Positions 26,222 to 35,494 of a DNA stretch of 64,000 nt are shown piece after piece. The translations under genes and the position numbers were made by a program. Each line of letters opens with the position of its first letter. Positions within the stretch are counted from its first letter, which is position 1. A model generated the notes under the pieces. It had not been told where the DNA came from and searched no databases. It was given only the letters and a program-made list of their open reading frames with translations. The DNA comes from Paenibacillus antarcticus (GTDB taxonomy: Bacteria > Bacillota > Bacilli > Paenibacillales > Paenibacillaceae): contig NZ_LVJI01000014.1 of NCBI RefSeq assembly GCF_001637225.1, positions 248,001 through 312,000 of the forward strand, in the 5' to 3' direction.

Positions 26222-27265
26222 TTATGTGTGCCACTGTTCCCAAGTATCCAAACGCATATTCTCCATTTCGGTCTTTGGATCGCGTCCCATAAGAGTTTCA
26301 ACCGCAATACGAGCATCTCGTTCTTTGAACAGTACTTGATAAATCTGATCTGTAATAGGCATCTGGACGCCATGCTTAATCGAGAGCTTGTGTGCAGCTT
26401 GAGTGGTTCTAATCCCCTCTACAACCATACCCATAGACTCTAGAACCTCATTCAGCTTATTCCCTTCACCTATTAATGACCCTGCCCGCCAATTCCGACT
26501 ATGCTGGCTTGTAGCCGTCACCACAAGGTCGCCTATACCCGCTAGACCAGAGAACGTAAGAGGATTGGCTCCTAGTTCTACACCTATACGCGAGATTTCA
26601 GCAAGACCTCTCGTTAATAGAGCAGCTTTTGCATTATCACCAAATCCTAACCCATCCGACATACCAGCGCCAAGCGCAATAATATTCTTTAGGGCACCTG
26701 CTAACTCAACACCAATCATGTCCCTATTCGTATACACTCGAAAATAGGAATTCATGAATAATTCTTGAGCAGCTTCAGCTTGTACTTTATTGAGCGAGGC
26801 TACTACAACCGTAGTAGGACAACGACGAATAACTTCTTCTGCATGACTTGGACCAGATAATACAACGATATCTCCTTCAGCACAACCAAGTTCCTCAGAG
26901 ATGACCGAAGACATTCGATGTAGCGTCTCTGTCTCAAATCCTTTAGTAGCATGAATACATAACATATTTTTCTTCCAATATTGCTTGAGTTCACGTGAGA
27001 CTTCTCTCATAGCAGAAGAAGGAGCAACGATGACAACTGCATCTGAATTTTCTACAGCATCTTTCATGTTAGAAGTAGCTGTAATATTAGATGCTAGTGT
27101 AACACCTGGTAGATATCGACTATTCGTATGCAACTCGTTGATTTCATTAACCTGTTGCACGTTACGGCTCCATAAAGAAACATCTAGGTTATTAGCAGCG
27201 AGCACACTGGCCAGTGCCGTACCCCAACTTCCTGCAACTAGTACGGAAACTTTGTTAGACAACAC
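26222..27265 (-). CDS. gpsA: Glycerol-3-phosphate dehydrogenase [NAD(P)+]
   Basis: A 347-residue cytoplasmic enzyme reducing dihydroxyacetone phosphate to sn-glycerol 3-phosphate for membrane lipids. GGALKNIIALGAGM-type residues appear as LAGALKNIIALGAG with the catalytic lysine, and SQHSRNWRAGSLIG and GMVVEGIRTT are conserved. The dinucleotide motif reads VAGSWGTALA: its first glycine is valine (codon GTT). The GTG start has AAAGGAGG close upstream. It partly overlaps plsY, the next enzyme in phospholipid synthesis. Confidence 0.95.
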   Translation of the reverse strand: MLSNKVSVLVAGSWGTALASVLAANNLDVSLWSRNVQQVNEINELHTNSRYLPGVTLASNITATSNMKDAVENSDAVVIVAPSSAMREVSRELKQYWKKNMLCIHATKGFETETLHRMSSVISEELGCAEGDIVVLSGPSHAEEVIRRCPTTVVVASLNKVQAEAAQELFMNSYFRVYTNRDMIGVELAGALKNIIALGAGMSDGLGFGDNAKAALLTRGLAEISRIGVELGANPLTFSGLAGIGDLVVTATSQHSRNWRAGSLIGEGNKLNEVLESMGMVVEGIRTTQAAHKLSIKHGVQMPITDQIYQVLFKERDARIAVETLMGRDPKTEMENMRLDTWEQWHT

Positions 27266-27875
27266 GTTTTCCTCCTTTGCTGGATCCCCCTGAACCGATT
27301 TTGTTTTCGCGGTGTTGAACGATTTTCACAATATTCGTTCTATGCCGAAAGATAACAAATGCAGCAATGATAAGGCTACTCCAAAAAGTAGGTGAAGGAT
27401 AGCCACCCAACAGTAACATTACAAAAGGGGTTATTGCTACGAAAATCAATGATCCTAACGAAACATATCTAGTAATCACAATGGACACTATTGCAATCAC
27501 GCCAGCGATTAGAGCAGGGAAGAAACTTAAAGTAACCAAAACGCCTATCGTCGTTGCAACACCCTTACCTCCACGGAAATGAAAATAAAGAGGCCAGTTA
27601 TGACCGATGATAGCAGCAATCCCACAAACCGCTGGAATCCACGCTGCGTCTCCTCCAAGCCATTTACCAAGCCATACTGCAATGATCCCTTTAAGTACAT
27701 CTAAACAAAGTACGACAATAGCCGGTCCTTTTCCCAATATACGTAATGTATTGGTTGCCCCTGCATTTCCACTACCATGTTGACGAATATCAATTCCCTT
27801 CAGCATCTTAGCCAAAAGTACACTAAAACTAATGGAACCTATTAAGTAACTCATGATGAGTGAAATTATTTGCAT
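27255..27875 (-). CDS. plsY: Glycerol-3-phosphate acyltransferase PlsY
   Basis: A 206-residue membrane enzyme with five predicted helices that transfers acyl groups from acyl phosphate to glycerol 3-phosphate. IRQHGSGNAGATNTLRILGK is the phosphate-binding loop, GHNWPLYFHFRGGKGVATT the second loop and HRTNI the third motif. Start may be ATG 27875 or the TTG at 27881. Its 3' end overlaps gpsA, which makes the acceptor substrate. Confidence 0.95.
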   Translation of the reverse strand: MQIISLIMSYLIGSISFSVLLAKMLKGIDIRQHGSGNAGATNTLRILGKGPAIVVLCLDVLKGIIAVWLGKWLGGDAAWIPAVCGIAAIIGHNWPLYFHFRGGKGVATTIGVLVTLSFFPALIAGVIAIVSIVITRYVSLGSLIFVAITPFVMLLLGGYPSPTFWSSLIIAAFVIFRHRTNIVKIVQHRENKIGSGGSSKGGKRVV

Positions 27876-27892
27876 TAACAAACCGTCATCAC

Positions 27893-29215
27893 CTAACCTT
27901 CATCAGACTTACGCCGGGTGAATATTCTGATCGGCGTTCCTTCAAAATTAAATGCGCCTCGAATCTTATTCTCTAAATAACGTTCGTAAGAGAAATGCAT
28001 CAAATCTGGATCATTCGCAAATACAACGAACGTTGGTGGTTTCGTTGCTACTTGTGTTGCATAATTGATCCGTAGTCTACGTCCCTTATCCGTCGGAGGA
28101 GCATTAGAAGCAACTGCATCCGATACGACATCATTCAACACATGTGTTGGTACACGTAGGGCATGTTGTTGAGCTGCATGCTGAACAACAGGCAGTAGTT
28201 TCTGTAGCCGCTGTTTTGTTTTGGCCGAAAGGAAGACGATAGGAGCATATGTCATAAACAAGAAGTGATCTCTAATCTTCGTTTCGAAATTCTTCATGGT
28301 CTTATCATCTTTTTCGACAACATCCCATTTATTCACAACAAAGACTGAAGCCTTTCCTGCTTCATATGCGTAACCAGCAATATGCTTGTCTTGCTCGATA
28401 ATACCTTCTTCAATATTCAGAACCATAAGGACCACATCTGCTCTTTCGATGGCTTTCATGGCTCTCATCACGCTATATTTTTCAGTATTCTCATATACTT
28501 TCCCACGTTTACGCATACCTGCTGTATCGATAATAACGTAACGTTGTCCGTCACGCTCAAATGGTGTATCGATCGCATCACGAGTCGTTCCTGGAACATC
28601 ACTCACGATAACTCGCTCTTCACCCAAAATAGCGTTAACTAACGATGATTTTCCAACATTTGGTCGTCCAATTAAGGCTACTTTAATGATATCATCATCA
28701 TATTCTTCTTCTACAAGTTCAGGTAAGTTGTTAACAACAGCATCAAGTAAATCACCAATACCTGTTCCATGACTTCCTGAGATACCAATAGGATCCCCGA
28801 ATCCAAGACTATAGAACTCATAAGTATCTTCAACTTTTTTGAGGTTATCTACTTTATTGATAGCTAGTACGATTGGTTTACCAGAACGGAACAACATTTG
28901 AGCAACTTCTTCATCCGCTAATGTAATCCCCGACTTCGCATCACACATAAACACGATAACATCTGCTTCTTCTATTGCAAGTTCAGCTTGCATACGGATC
29001 GATTTCATCATAAGATCGTCACCGTCTAATTCAATACCTCCAGTGTCAATAACACTGAAACTTTTACCATTCCAATCAGATATTCCATATATCCGATCAC
29101 GTGTAATCCCTGGCTTGTCTTCTACAATAGCCATACGATCACCAATTAACCGGTTAAATATCGTTGATTTACCTACATTAGGTCTACCCACGATCGCAAC
29201 TACGGGTCTTGCCAT
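27893..29215 (-). CDS. der: Ribosome biogenesis GTPase Der (EngA)
   Basis: A 440-residue protein with tandem GTPase domains ([12 protein letters not shown] at about residue 10 and [12 protein letters not shown] at about 185) and a C-terminal KH-like domain. Each domain has DxxG (DTGG, DTAG) and NKxD (NKVD, NKWD). It acts in 50S ribosomal subunit maturation. GGAGG lies eight bases before ATG 29215. It is 12 bases from plsY. Confidence 0.98.
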   Translation of the reverse strand: MARPVVAIVGRPNVGKSTIFNRLIGDRMAIVEDKPGITRDRIYGISDWNGKSFSVIDTGGIELDGDDLMMKSIRMQAELAIEEADVIVFMCDAKSGITLADEEVAQMLFRSGKPIVLAINKVDNLKKVEDTYEFYSLGFGDPIGISGSHGTGIGDLLDAVVNNLPELVEEEYDDDIIKVALIGRPNVGKSSLVNAILGEERVIVSDVPGTTRDAIDTPFERDGQRYVIIDTAGMRKRGKVYENTEKYSVMRAMKAIERADVVLMVLNIEEGIIEQDKHIAGYAYEAGKASVFVVNKWDVVEKDDKTMKNFETKIRDHFLFMTYAPIVFLSAKTKQRLQKLLPVVQHAAQQHALRVPTHVLNDVVSDAVASNAPPTDKGRRLRINYATQVATKPPTFVVFANDPDLMHFSYERYLENKIRGAFNFEGTPIRIFTRRKSDEG

Positions 29216-29361
29216 AAAGCATTCCTCCTGTCAAATCTTACGAATATCATCATAGCAAAAAACAACTCTTTTTGCTAACGTTTCACAATCTCTTATATTT
29301 GTTAATTTATATGTCATAGGTAGAGTATTGTGTCCCGCTACCTATTATTATGTGCATTTAT

Positions 29362-29402
29362 AAAAAAATATCGGCGAACCCCACGGGAGGGTTCGCCGAT
29401 TT
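29362..29402 (-). terminator. Rho-independent terminator of the rpsA-like gene
   Basis: ATCGGCGAACCC / GGGTTCGCCGAT stem, seven-base loop, followed on the minus strand by ATTTTTTT. Confidence 0.85.
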
Positions 29403-29422
29403 CATGGAGCATCAGATCTCGA

Positions 29423-30448
29423 TCATTTAAATTTATCGAGCTTATCGCCGAATAGATCGCCAAGTGTAAAGCTTAGACCCTCATTAGAAAGTGATACGTT
29501 AGGGTTGTTGAATTCCACTTTAGGCTCTCTTGAATTTCTAGGCGCTCTTGGTTTATCAGATCTTTGTTCTTGAGCCGGAGCTTCTTCTGTTTCTTTAATA
29601 CTTAGGCTAACACGTTTTTCAACTGGGTTCATTTCAAGAATCTTAACTTGAACCTGTTGGCCTTCTTGTAATACTTCTTGTGGTGTAGCAATATGGTTGT
29701 GTGAAATTTGGGAAATATGAACCAAACCTTCCACGCCAGGAACAAGCTCAACGAATGCTCCGAATGCTACGAGACGTTTAACTTCACCAGTTACAACGTC
29801 ACCTGTATTGAACTGACTTGCTGCTGCTTCCCAAGGTCCTGGTTGTGCAGCTTTAATGCTTAGGCTGATTTTACCTTTTTCGGAATCAACTTTAAGCACT
29901 TTCACTTTAACTTGCTCGCCTTCAGAAACGACATCAGAAGGTTTCTCAACACGGCTCCATGCGATTTCAGATACGTGTACAAGACCATCTACACCACCGA
30001 TATCAACAAATGCTCCGAATTGAGTAAGGCGTTGAACTGTACCTTCAATCACTTGGCCTTCTTTAAGGTTAGCCATGATTTCAAGTTTCTTCGCTTCAAA
30101 CTCACCTTCAAGTACATCTTTAGCTGACAAGATCACTTTATTGTTCTCACGATCAAGTTCTTTCACTTTCACGCGCAATGTACGACCTTTGTATTCGCTG
30201 AAATCTTCAACGAAGTGGCGTTCAACCATAGAAGCAGGGATAAATCCACGTACGCCCACATCTGCTACTAGACCACCCTTAACGACATCAGAAACGATAA
30301 CTTCAATGATTTCTTGGCTCTCAAAATTCTTCACCAAGATATCCCATGCTTTCTCGATTTCTTCAGCACCACTTTTCAATATGGCTTGTTCCAATTCCTC
30401 TTGGTTTAATTCTTCTACCACTTCTTCATTCTTAATTTCTTCCGACAT
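29423..30448 (-). CDS. ypfD: S1 RNA-binding protein, YpfD/RpsA-like, three S1 domains
   Basis: A 341-residue protein with three S1 domains: about residues 45-115 (DVVKGGLVADVGVRGFIPAS), 130-200 (QRLTQFGAFVDIGGVDGLVH) and 215-290 (KRLVAFGAFVELVPGVEGLVH). The C-terminus LGDLFGDKLDKFK matches B. subtilis YpfD. In YpfD an additional S1 domain precedes these; here the first 44 residues are only a short acidic helical stretch running into AWDILVKNFESQE. GAGGAGGG lies ahead of ATG 30448. Likely binds mRNA or ribosomes. Confidence 0.9.
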   Translation of the reverse strand: MSEEIKNEEVVEELNQEELEQAILKSGAEEIEKAWDILVKNFESQEIIEVIVSDVVKGGLVADVGVRGFIPASMVERHFVEDFSEYKGRTLRVKVKELDRENNKVILSAKDVLEGEFEAKKLEIMANLKEGQVIEGTVQRLTQFGAFVDIGGVDGLVHVSEIAWSRVEKPSDVVSEGEQVKVKVLKVDSEKGKISLSIKAAQPGPWEAAASQFNTGDVVTGEVKRLVAFGAFVELVPGVEGLVHISQISHNHIATPQEVLQEGQQVQVKILEMNPVEKRVSLSIKETEEAPAQEQRSDKPRAPRNSREPKVEFNNPNVSLSNEGLSFTLGDLFGDKLDKFK

Positions 30449-30561
30449 AACAATACCCTCCTCAATTCAAAACCCCATTTATTTAAACCTGCTAAAGCAG
30501 TGTTCAAAACACATTATGCTGTAGTATCTTTCCATAAAGGAATCTCCTTCATGCATAGATA

Positions 30562-31152
30562 CTAATTCAATGATGGCTTACCTGTCTTTTGCATTTCATA
30601 AATACGAGACATAATTCGTTCTGTGACCGCTTCAAGTTGGTCGCCTGTACCTTCTTCCATAAACTCAGTCAAATCTACAGGAGCGCCATATATAACTTTC
30701 ATTTTACGAAAAAGCTTATATTCACCAATAATAGCAGCTGGAATAACCGTTGCTTTAGAGCGAAGTGCGAAACTTGCAGCTCCCTTTTTGGCAACACCTG
30801 TTGTAGAATTACGAGTTCCCTCTGGAAAAATCCCCATAAGTTGCCCATCACGCAAGATGTTTATAGACAAACGAATCGACTCTTTACTAACCCCACCACG
30901 TTTAACAGGAAAAGCACCTAGTTGTCGAAGTAGCCAGCCAAACACGGGAATATCAAACAATTCCGCTTTAGCCATATATTTCACTTGACGCTTTAACTTA
31001 ATGCCTACGGTAATAGGGTCCATCACACTAATGTGATTCGCACAGAGTAATACGCCACCTTCAGTAGGGATATGATTCTTACCTACCGTCTCCAAACGAT
31101 AAAGAACTGCAAATATGAGACGTAATAGTCCTCTGCAAAAAACATAAATCAT
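30562..31152 (-). CDS. plsC: 1-acyl-sn-glycerol-3-phosphate acyltransferase
   Basis: A 196-residue PlsC that makes phosphatidic acid. NHISVMDPI is the catalytic H-x4-D motif, LGAFPVKRGG binds glycerol phosphate and GIFPEGTRN is the third motif. ATG 31152 overlaps the cmk stop (ATGA), so the two are coupled; a longer frame into cmk is disregarded. With plsY and gpsA it gives three phospholipid genes in 5 kb. Confidence 0.95.
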   Translation of the reverse strand: MIYVFCRGLLRLIFAVLYRLETVGKNHIPTEGGVLLCANHISVMDPITVGIKLKRQVKYMAKAELFDIPVFGWLLRQLGAFPVKRGGVSKESIRLSINILRDGQLMGIFPEGTRNSTTGVAKKGAASFALRSKATVIPAAIIGEYKLFRKMKVIYGAPVDLTEFMEEGTGDQLEAVTERIMSRIYEMQKTGKPSLN

Positions 31153-31856
31153 CGAATTTTCTCTCCATCCCTCTGACTTTTGCAAAATGAAACAATCGTG
31201 GTTACTACTTGTTGAATATTCATATTGGTAGTATCGAGAACAGTAGCGTCCTCTGCACAACGAAGAGGAGAAATCTCCCTTTGTTCATCCAGAGCGTCTC
31301 GCTTCGCAATATCCTTCTCAAGTTGTTCCAGTGTCATATCATCAGCATCACTCAGTTCGCTAAATCGACGAAGAGCTCGTTCCTTAACGCTAGCAGTTAA
31401 GAAAACCTTAACTTCGGCATCAGGAAGCACCGTAGTTCCGATATCTCGCCCATCCATCACGACGCCTTTACGCAAAGCCATTTGCCGCTGTAAATGTACT
31501 AAATGAGTACGCAGCCCCTCGATTTGCGCATATCGGGACACCATACTGTTCACTTGCGTAGAACGGATGTACGACGTAACATCTTCACCATCAACAAAGA
31601 CCTTCTGTCCTTCAGAGCCTGGTCTTAATTCAAGCACCATGTTAAGTGTGTGTCGAAGCACCTCATCTTGACACTCAGGATCTATGCCAAGTTTCGTCAT
31701 AAACCATGTGACGGCTCGATACATAGCACCCGTGTCGACATAGATGTACGACAATTCATTTGCTACTAAGCGTGCAACTGTACTCTTTCCTGCCCCAGCA
31801 GGACCATCAATTGCAATGTTAATTCTGTCAATCAATTCTGTCTGTTGCCTAACCAA
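31149..31856 (-). CDS. cmk: Cytidylate kinase
   Basis: A 235-residue kinase phosphorylating CMP and dCMP. IAIDGPAGAGKSTVAR near residue 15 is the P-loop, YVDTGAMYRAVTW the CMP-binding region and MDGRDIGTTVLPDAEVKVFLTAS the NMP-bind/lid part. The start is TTG 31856 with GGGAGG nine bases upstream. It is coupled to plsC. Confidence 0.96.
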   Translation of the reverse strand: MVRQQTELIDRINIAIDGPAGAGKSTVARLVANELSYIYVDTGAMYRAVTWFMTKLGIDPECQDEVLRHTLNMVLELRPGSEGQKVFVDGEDVTSYIRSTQVNSMVSRYAQIEGLRTHLVHLQRQMALRKGVVMDGRDIGTTVLPDAEVKVFLTASVKERALRRFSELSDADDMTLEQLEKDIAKRDALDEQREISPLRCAEDATVLDTTNMNIQQVVTTIVSFCKSQRDGEKIR

Positions 31857-31887
31857 TGGGGTATTCCTCCCATAACATCAACTCAAG

Positions 31888-31908
31888 AAAAAAGCAGGCA
31901 TTGCCTGC
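31888..31908 (-). terminator. Rho-independent terminator upstream of cmk
   Basis: GCAGGC / GCCTGC stem with a three-base loop followed by T6 on the minus strand; it ends the ypfA-ypfB transcript. Confidence 0.8.
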
Positions 31909-31966
31909 GACGTAAGAATTATACCACATATAAGATATTCATGCAAAAGGAACCGTCATTTTTCCC

Positions 31967-32185
31967 TTACCAATCCTTTACATTACGTTCAACCATAGGT
32001 ATGCCGTCCATTCTATAAACAAATGACAAGTACACTCGTAATTGTGGAATCTGCATGCAGATCTGAAAACAAATCAACGTACATAGTAATGTCCAAAATA
32101 CAAGCTTGACCACTTTTGTACTCGCTCGAAACAACTCTTCAAAAAGTGCAATGTAATGATCTAACTGTTCTTGATTCTCTTTCAT
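31967..32185 (-). CDS. ypfB: Small membrane protein, YpfB/DUF5359-like
   Basis: A 72-residue protein: an acidic amphipathic N-terminus, one hydrophobic helix (VVKLVFWTLLCTLICFQICM) and a short tail with SFVYRMDGIPM. Position between cmk and the PilZ gene is that of B. subtilis ypfB. ATG 32185 has GGGAG nine bases upstream; ATG 32191 is too close. Function unknown. Confidence 0.65.
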   Translation of the reverse strand: MKENQEQLDHYIALFEELFRASTKVVKLVFWTLLCTLICFQICMQIPQLRVYLSFVYRMDGIPMVERNVKDW

Positions 32186-32259
32186 TCTCATAATCTCCCG
32201 GAATTTTTTCCGTTAGTGTACCTAATCAGAGGAAATTACATACATTCATCATTATGAAA

Positions 32260-32928
32260 TTATCGGTCTCGAAAATCAAATTGTCGCTCAAAGCAATATC
32301 GAATCAATTTCTGACGCTCCACATCAGATATACTCATGAATTTAAGCATAACGATACTCCGATGATGTTCCTGATCCTTAATACGTACAATTTCAGCGTT
32401 CAGTGGAACATGTTCCACTGAACCATTTTTATAATGGACTAGAACCCAACATGATAACGTGTCGCCTTCTGTAAGATTATATTTAGATACAGAGTAAAAT
32501 GACAGTCCACCCCCACTAATATCTACTGTCGTGGAAATAAATCGTGTCGTATCTTTCAATTTCACAGCAATCTCTACTTCTGCATTCACCCGTAAGAAAG
32601 TTCGCCTCTGAATTCTCGAGATCGTCTCTGGTTCCGGCTTACGAATTCTAACCATACGAATAACATCTTCCTTAAACCCTAAAACATATGTATTGAAATA
32701 ATGCTTAACGCCGTTCTCATTTAAATAATATACAGATAACTCATCGCCTACATTCAATCTCTTCAATCGACGTACGGATTCTTGCATTGGAATCTCCATC
32801 AAAATAGACTGTTCTTCAATATCTGAGATTCTGGACTTATATTCGATACTCGCTTCCATCTCGTTAGCAGAATCAATATTAATAAATAGGAGTTCATTTA
32901 CTTTTGGATACAAGCTGCTCACCGCCAT
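32260..32928 (-). CDS. ypfA: PilZ-domain cyclic-di-GMP receptor, YpfA-like
   Basis: A 222-residue cytoplasmic protein with an N-terminal YcgR-like beta domain and a C-terminal PilZ domain. RRTFLRV (RxxxR) and DISGGGLSF (D-x-S-x-x-G) are the cyclic-di-GMP binding residues, at about 106-138. In B. subtilis YpfA (DgrA/MotI) the ligand-bound form restrains flagellar motility. The exact start is uncertain because no strong ribosome-binding site is visible near ATG 32928 or 32946. Confidence 0.9.
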   Translation of the reverse strand: MAVSSLYPKVNELLFINIDSANEMEASIEYKSRISDIEEQSILMEIPMQESVRRLKRLNVGDELSVYYLNENGVKHYFNTYVLGFKEDVIRMVRIRKPEPETISRIQRRTFLRVNAEVEIAVKLKDTTRFISTTVDISGGGLSFYSVSKYNLTEGDTLSCWVLVHYKNGSVEHVPLNAEIVRIKDQEHHRSIVMLKFMSISDVERQKLIRYCFERQFDFRDR

Positions 32929-32983
32929 CGTTCGTAATAGTATCATCTGCTAGTAATTATATCATGCCTATCGCTTTGTGAAA

Positions 32984-33021
32984 CAAAAAAATGACACCCG
33001 AGTGTTTGATCATCTCGAATG
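32984..33021 (-). terminator. Rho-independent terminator of ypeB
   Basis: On the minus strand CATTCGAG pairs with CTCGGGTG (eight pairs, two G-U) and T7 follows after two bases. Confidence 0.65.
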
Positions 33022-33049
33022 CCACTTTAATGCGTTGTATGAACAGCCC

Positions 33050-34399
33050 TTATTTTGACTTGATAGGCGTCTTGATCTCTTCCACTGCTTTTTCCGATCC
33101 ATCTTCAGCACTAATGTAAATTCGATAGTTGGCTCCATTCACCTTACCACCAAACTCATAGCACAATACTTCGTTCGAAAGCTCATCTTCGATAAGCGAC
33201 TTACGACTATAGTCCTCTTTGAAGTCTATGTTTAACTTTTTCCTAGCTTCATCTAGACTAAGTTTTGCTTTAGGGATCGGTCTTTGAGCATGGTGTTCAT
33301 ATACGAAATCACTTGCTTGAAACCCAGTAACCTCTCCATTATCAAGTCCTACACGGATGGTCATCTTTTCTGGGTAAATAAGAACATCATCTTGTTTACG
33401 AACATAAGTGAAGTTCCCCATGTTCCCATACTCATCAGCCATGACCGGAGTCATATTACTATATCCTTTTTGTTCAAGAAATTTATCGACTTTCCCTCGG
33501 GAAAGTTCCATATCCACTTTTTTGTCCCCGATGGTCCGTTCGTCCGTGTAGGAGATTAATATCCCTCCTTTTTGTGTGAAATCCATAGCGATAGCTGCAG
33601 AATCCTTATTTTTCTTCACTTTAGCTGTAAAGGATGCCCACTCTGTCCCTTTCCCATTCTCGGTAAGTTGGACTTCTGGGTTTGACCCTAGATCAGCAAA
33701 TTTAATAGCTTTACGATGAATATCTTCTTTGGTTACTGGTACACCATCTAATTTCTTTACTGCACGTTTGTCCTTCATCGATGCTACAGAAGGACCCCAA
33801 TCCATATCTGGATATTCTCCCACGGTTTTATCAACTGTCCTAAATCCATCAATAATACTATTCTCACCCGTTGATTGACTTGCTAACGCAGTTTCTACAT
33901 CCATCCAACGTAGGCGGCTATCAATAACTTTGTTCTGCACACCTTGTAAATCCTTAGCAATTTGACCTGAATCTTTATACAAAACCTGTAACGTCTTAAA
34001 TTCCTTATCGCTCAGTGGTTCTTTATCTAGATCGCGTATCGAAGTCTGGTAAGCTAGCTTAGATATTTTTGATAAAAATTCTTCTGTTTTGTTAAAAGGA
34101 AGCATCGTGAGGGGTAGTTGGTTGATTTCATTCTGTGCTTCACTGGTCATGCGCCACACGTTGACTAGACCTTTGCGATGCATGGATGCGGAAGTAGAGT
34201 TTACTGCTAGCGTATTTCCGATTTCGCCATGTAGTTTATCCATATGAAAAGACAAATCATGAAACGCTCGTTGATATTGATTCTCCGCTTTGATGAGGAT
34301 TGCATTCTTCTCCTGATTCTCTTGATACCCCCACACCATAGCCCCAATCAACAATAACGTCATGACTGGAAATAATACACCACTTAACCTTTTATACAT
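33050..34399 (-). CDS. ypeB: Germination protein YpeB
   Basis: A 449-residue spore membrane protein with one N-terminal helix (about residues 7-24) and a large extracytoplasmic region ending in three PepSY-like repeats (for example DEARKKLNIDFKEDY and NYRIYISAEDGSEK). YpeB localises and stabilises the cortex-lytic enzyme SleB in spores. In B. subtilis sleB lies directly upstream in one operon; here no sleB is found between prsW and ypeB. A sigma-G-like promoter precedes it. Confidence 0.93.
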   Translation of the reverse strand: MYKRLSGVLFPVMTLLLIGAMVWGYQENQEKNAILIKAENQYQRAFHDLSFHMDKLHGEIGNTLAVNSTSASMHRKGLVNVWRMTSEAQNEINQLPLTMLPFNKTEEFLSKISKLAYQTSIRDLDKEPLSDKEFKTLQVLYKDSGQIAKDLQGVQNKVIDSRLRWMDVETALASQSTGENSIIDGFRTVDKTVGEYPDMDWGPSVASMKDKRAVKKLDGVPVTKEDIHRKAIKFADLGSNPEVQLTENGKGTEWASFTAKVKKNKDSAAIAMDFTQKGGILISYTDERTIGDKKVDMELSRGKVDKFLEQKGYSNMTPVMADEYGNMGNFTYVRKQDDVLIYPEKMTIRVGLDNGEVTGFQASDFVYEHHAQRPIPKAKLSLDEARKKLNIDFKEDYSRKSLIEDELSNEVLCYEFGGKVNGANYRIYISAEDGSEKAVEEIKTPIKSK

Positions 34400-34435
34400 A
34401 TGTCTCCAAGTCTCCTTTCTTGTAATCCTTGCCGT

Positions 34436-34465
34436 TAGTGTGACAAGAAGGAAGACGTCTTATGC
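34436..34465 (-). promoter_or_regulatory. Sigma-G-like forespore promoter of ypeB
   Basis: GCATA (34461-34465), an 18-base spacer and CACACTA (34436-34442) on the minus strand fit GHATR-N18-CATNNTA with one mismatch, 37 bases before the ypeB start. This supports forespore expression independent of any sleB gene. Confidence 0.55.
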
Positions 34466-34534
34466 ATGTTGGTCACTCTTTCTTTTAGAATGTTTTGTCA
34501 ATCTAAGTTCAAACAAGGTTCTCGGTCTGTTGTA

Positions 34535-34684
34535 TCAAAAAAAATGCTCTTCAATTTCAAAGTGCTGTTGGTTATCACAAAGACACTGTTTAAAGCCCGT
34601 TTCAATCTTCCCCTGTTCCTTTTTACCACTCAATATAAAAAATTCGCCGCATTCTTGACATATAATTTTAACTTTCACACGCAA
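34535..34684 (-). CDS. Very small zinc-ribbon-like protein
   Basis: A protein of about 49 residues with two cysteine pairs, ICQECGEF and KQCLCDN, about 24 residues apart, the arrangement of a single zinc ribbon. TTG 34684 has GGGGGT nine bases upstream; GTG 34678 or ATG 34732 are alternatives. It occupies the place between prsW and ypeB where B. subtilis has sleB. No family recognised. The cysteine pattern and charged C-terminus argue it is a real gene. Confidence 0.5.
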   Translation of the reverse strand: MRVKVKIICQECGEFFILSGKKEQGKIETGFKQCLCDNQQHFEIEEHFF

Positions 34685-34760
34685 AAAAAAGACACCCCCA
34701 TCTTTGAATGACATGTAGCTCGTAAACGTCATTTCATTAGATCAAGTGTGTCCAACAAAT

Positions 34761-35456
34761 TTAAGTATTAACCTCTTCTTCCCTCTTCAGGAAACGAAAA
34801 GGAGAACGACTATTAGCACGAGTTACTTTCCCCATTCCTCCGTACCACAATATTACCATTAGAGGGATCATAAGCCATAACCAATAATCAGTTACGGTTG
34901 ACAAGATTAGATCATACGTCCCGTGAAATAGTAATGGAATCAAAAGTGAATACACAAGAAACCGCTTGGTGCGCACCCCATTTGAAAAGCGAGCACGGCC
35001 AAAATAATAGCCCATAATGACCCCAAATAAGGCATGACCCGAAACAGGAAGTAACGCGCGTATAAACATGGTCCCAATTGAAGCGTGGCTGTACCAGGCG
35101 TACATGACATTCTCTACGGTTGCAAAACCCAGCGAAACCGTAACAGCATATACGATTCCATCATATGGTTCATCAAATTCCACGTGGTTATAAATAATGT
35201 AATACAAGACAATCCACTTCAATAATTCCTCAACACCCGCAGAGATGAAAAATGACTGTACAAAGGGCCCATGACCAAGCCACAACGTTAGCCCTCTCTG
35301 AATAATCATCACTGGGATGACAATTAGCAGTCCAAGTAGGAATATGCGTATCACCATATGAATGGGTTCTGCATCATATTTGTCCTTTAGATAAAAAAAC
35401 GTCAATAAAGCAATTCCCGGCGCCACTGCAGACGCAATTACTGAAAATAGTAGCAC
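34761..35456 (-). CDS. prsW: PrsW intramembrane metalloprotease
   Basis: A 231-residue multi-pass membrane protease. SAGVEELLKWIVLYY holds the EE motif, ENVMYAWY the second and SGHALFGVIMGYYFG plus HGTYD the histidine motifs. In B. subtilis PrsW performs site-1 cleavage of anti-sigma-W factor RsiW in response to envelope stress and also affects SleB maturation. The GTG start at 35456 has GGAGGAG ahead. Neighbouring ypeB keeps the B. subtilis arrangement except for sleB. Confidence 0.94.
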   Translation of the reverse strand: MLLFSVIASAVAPGIALLTFFYLKDKYDAEPIHMVIRIFLLGLLIVIPVMIIQRGLTLWLGHGPFVQSFFISAGVEELLKWIVLYYIIYNHVEFDEPYDGIVYAVTVSLGFATVENVMYAWYSHASIGTMFIRALLPVSGHALFGVIMGYYFGRARFSNGVRTKRFLVYSLLIPLLFHGTYDLILSTVTDYWLWLMIPLMVILWYGGMGKVTRANSRSPFRFLKREEEVNT

Positions 35457-35494
35457 CGTTTACTCCTCCGTCTCCAAACACAAATGATCTGCTG

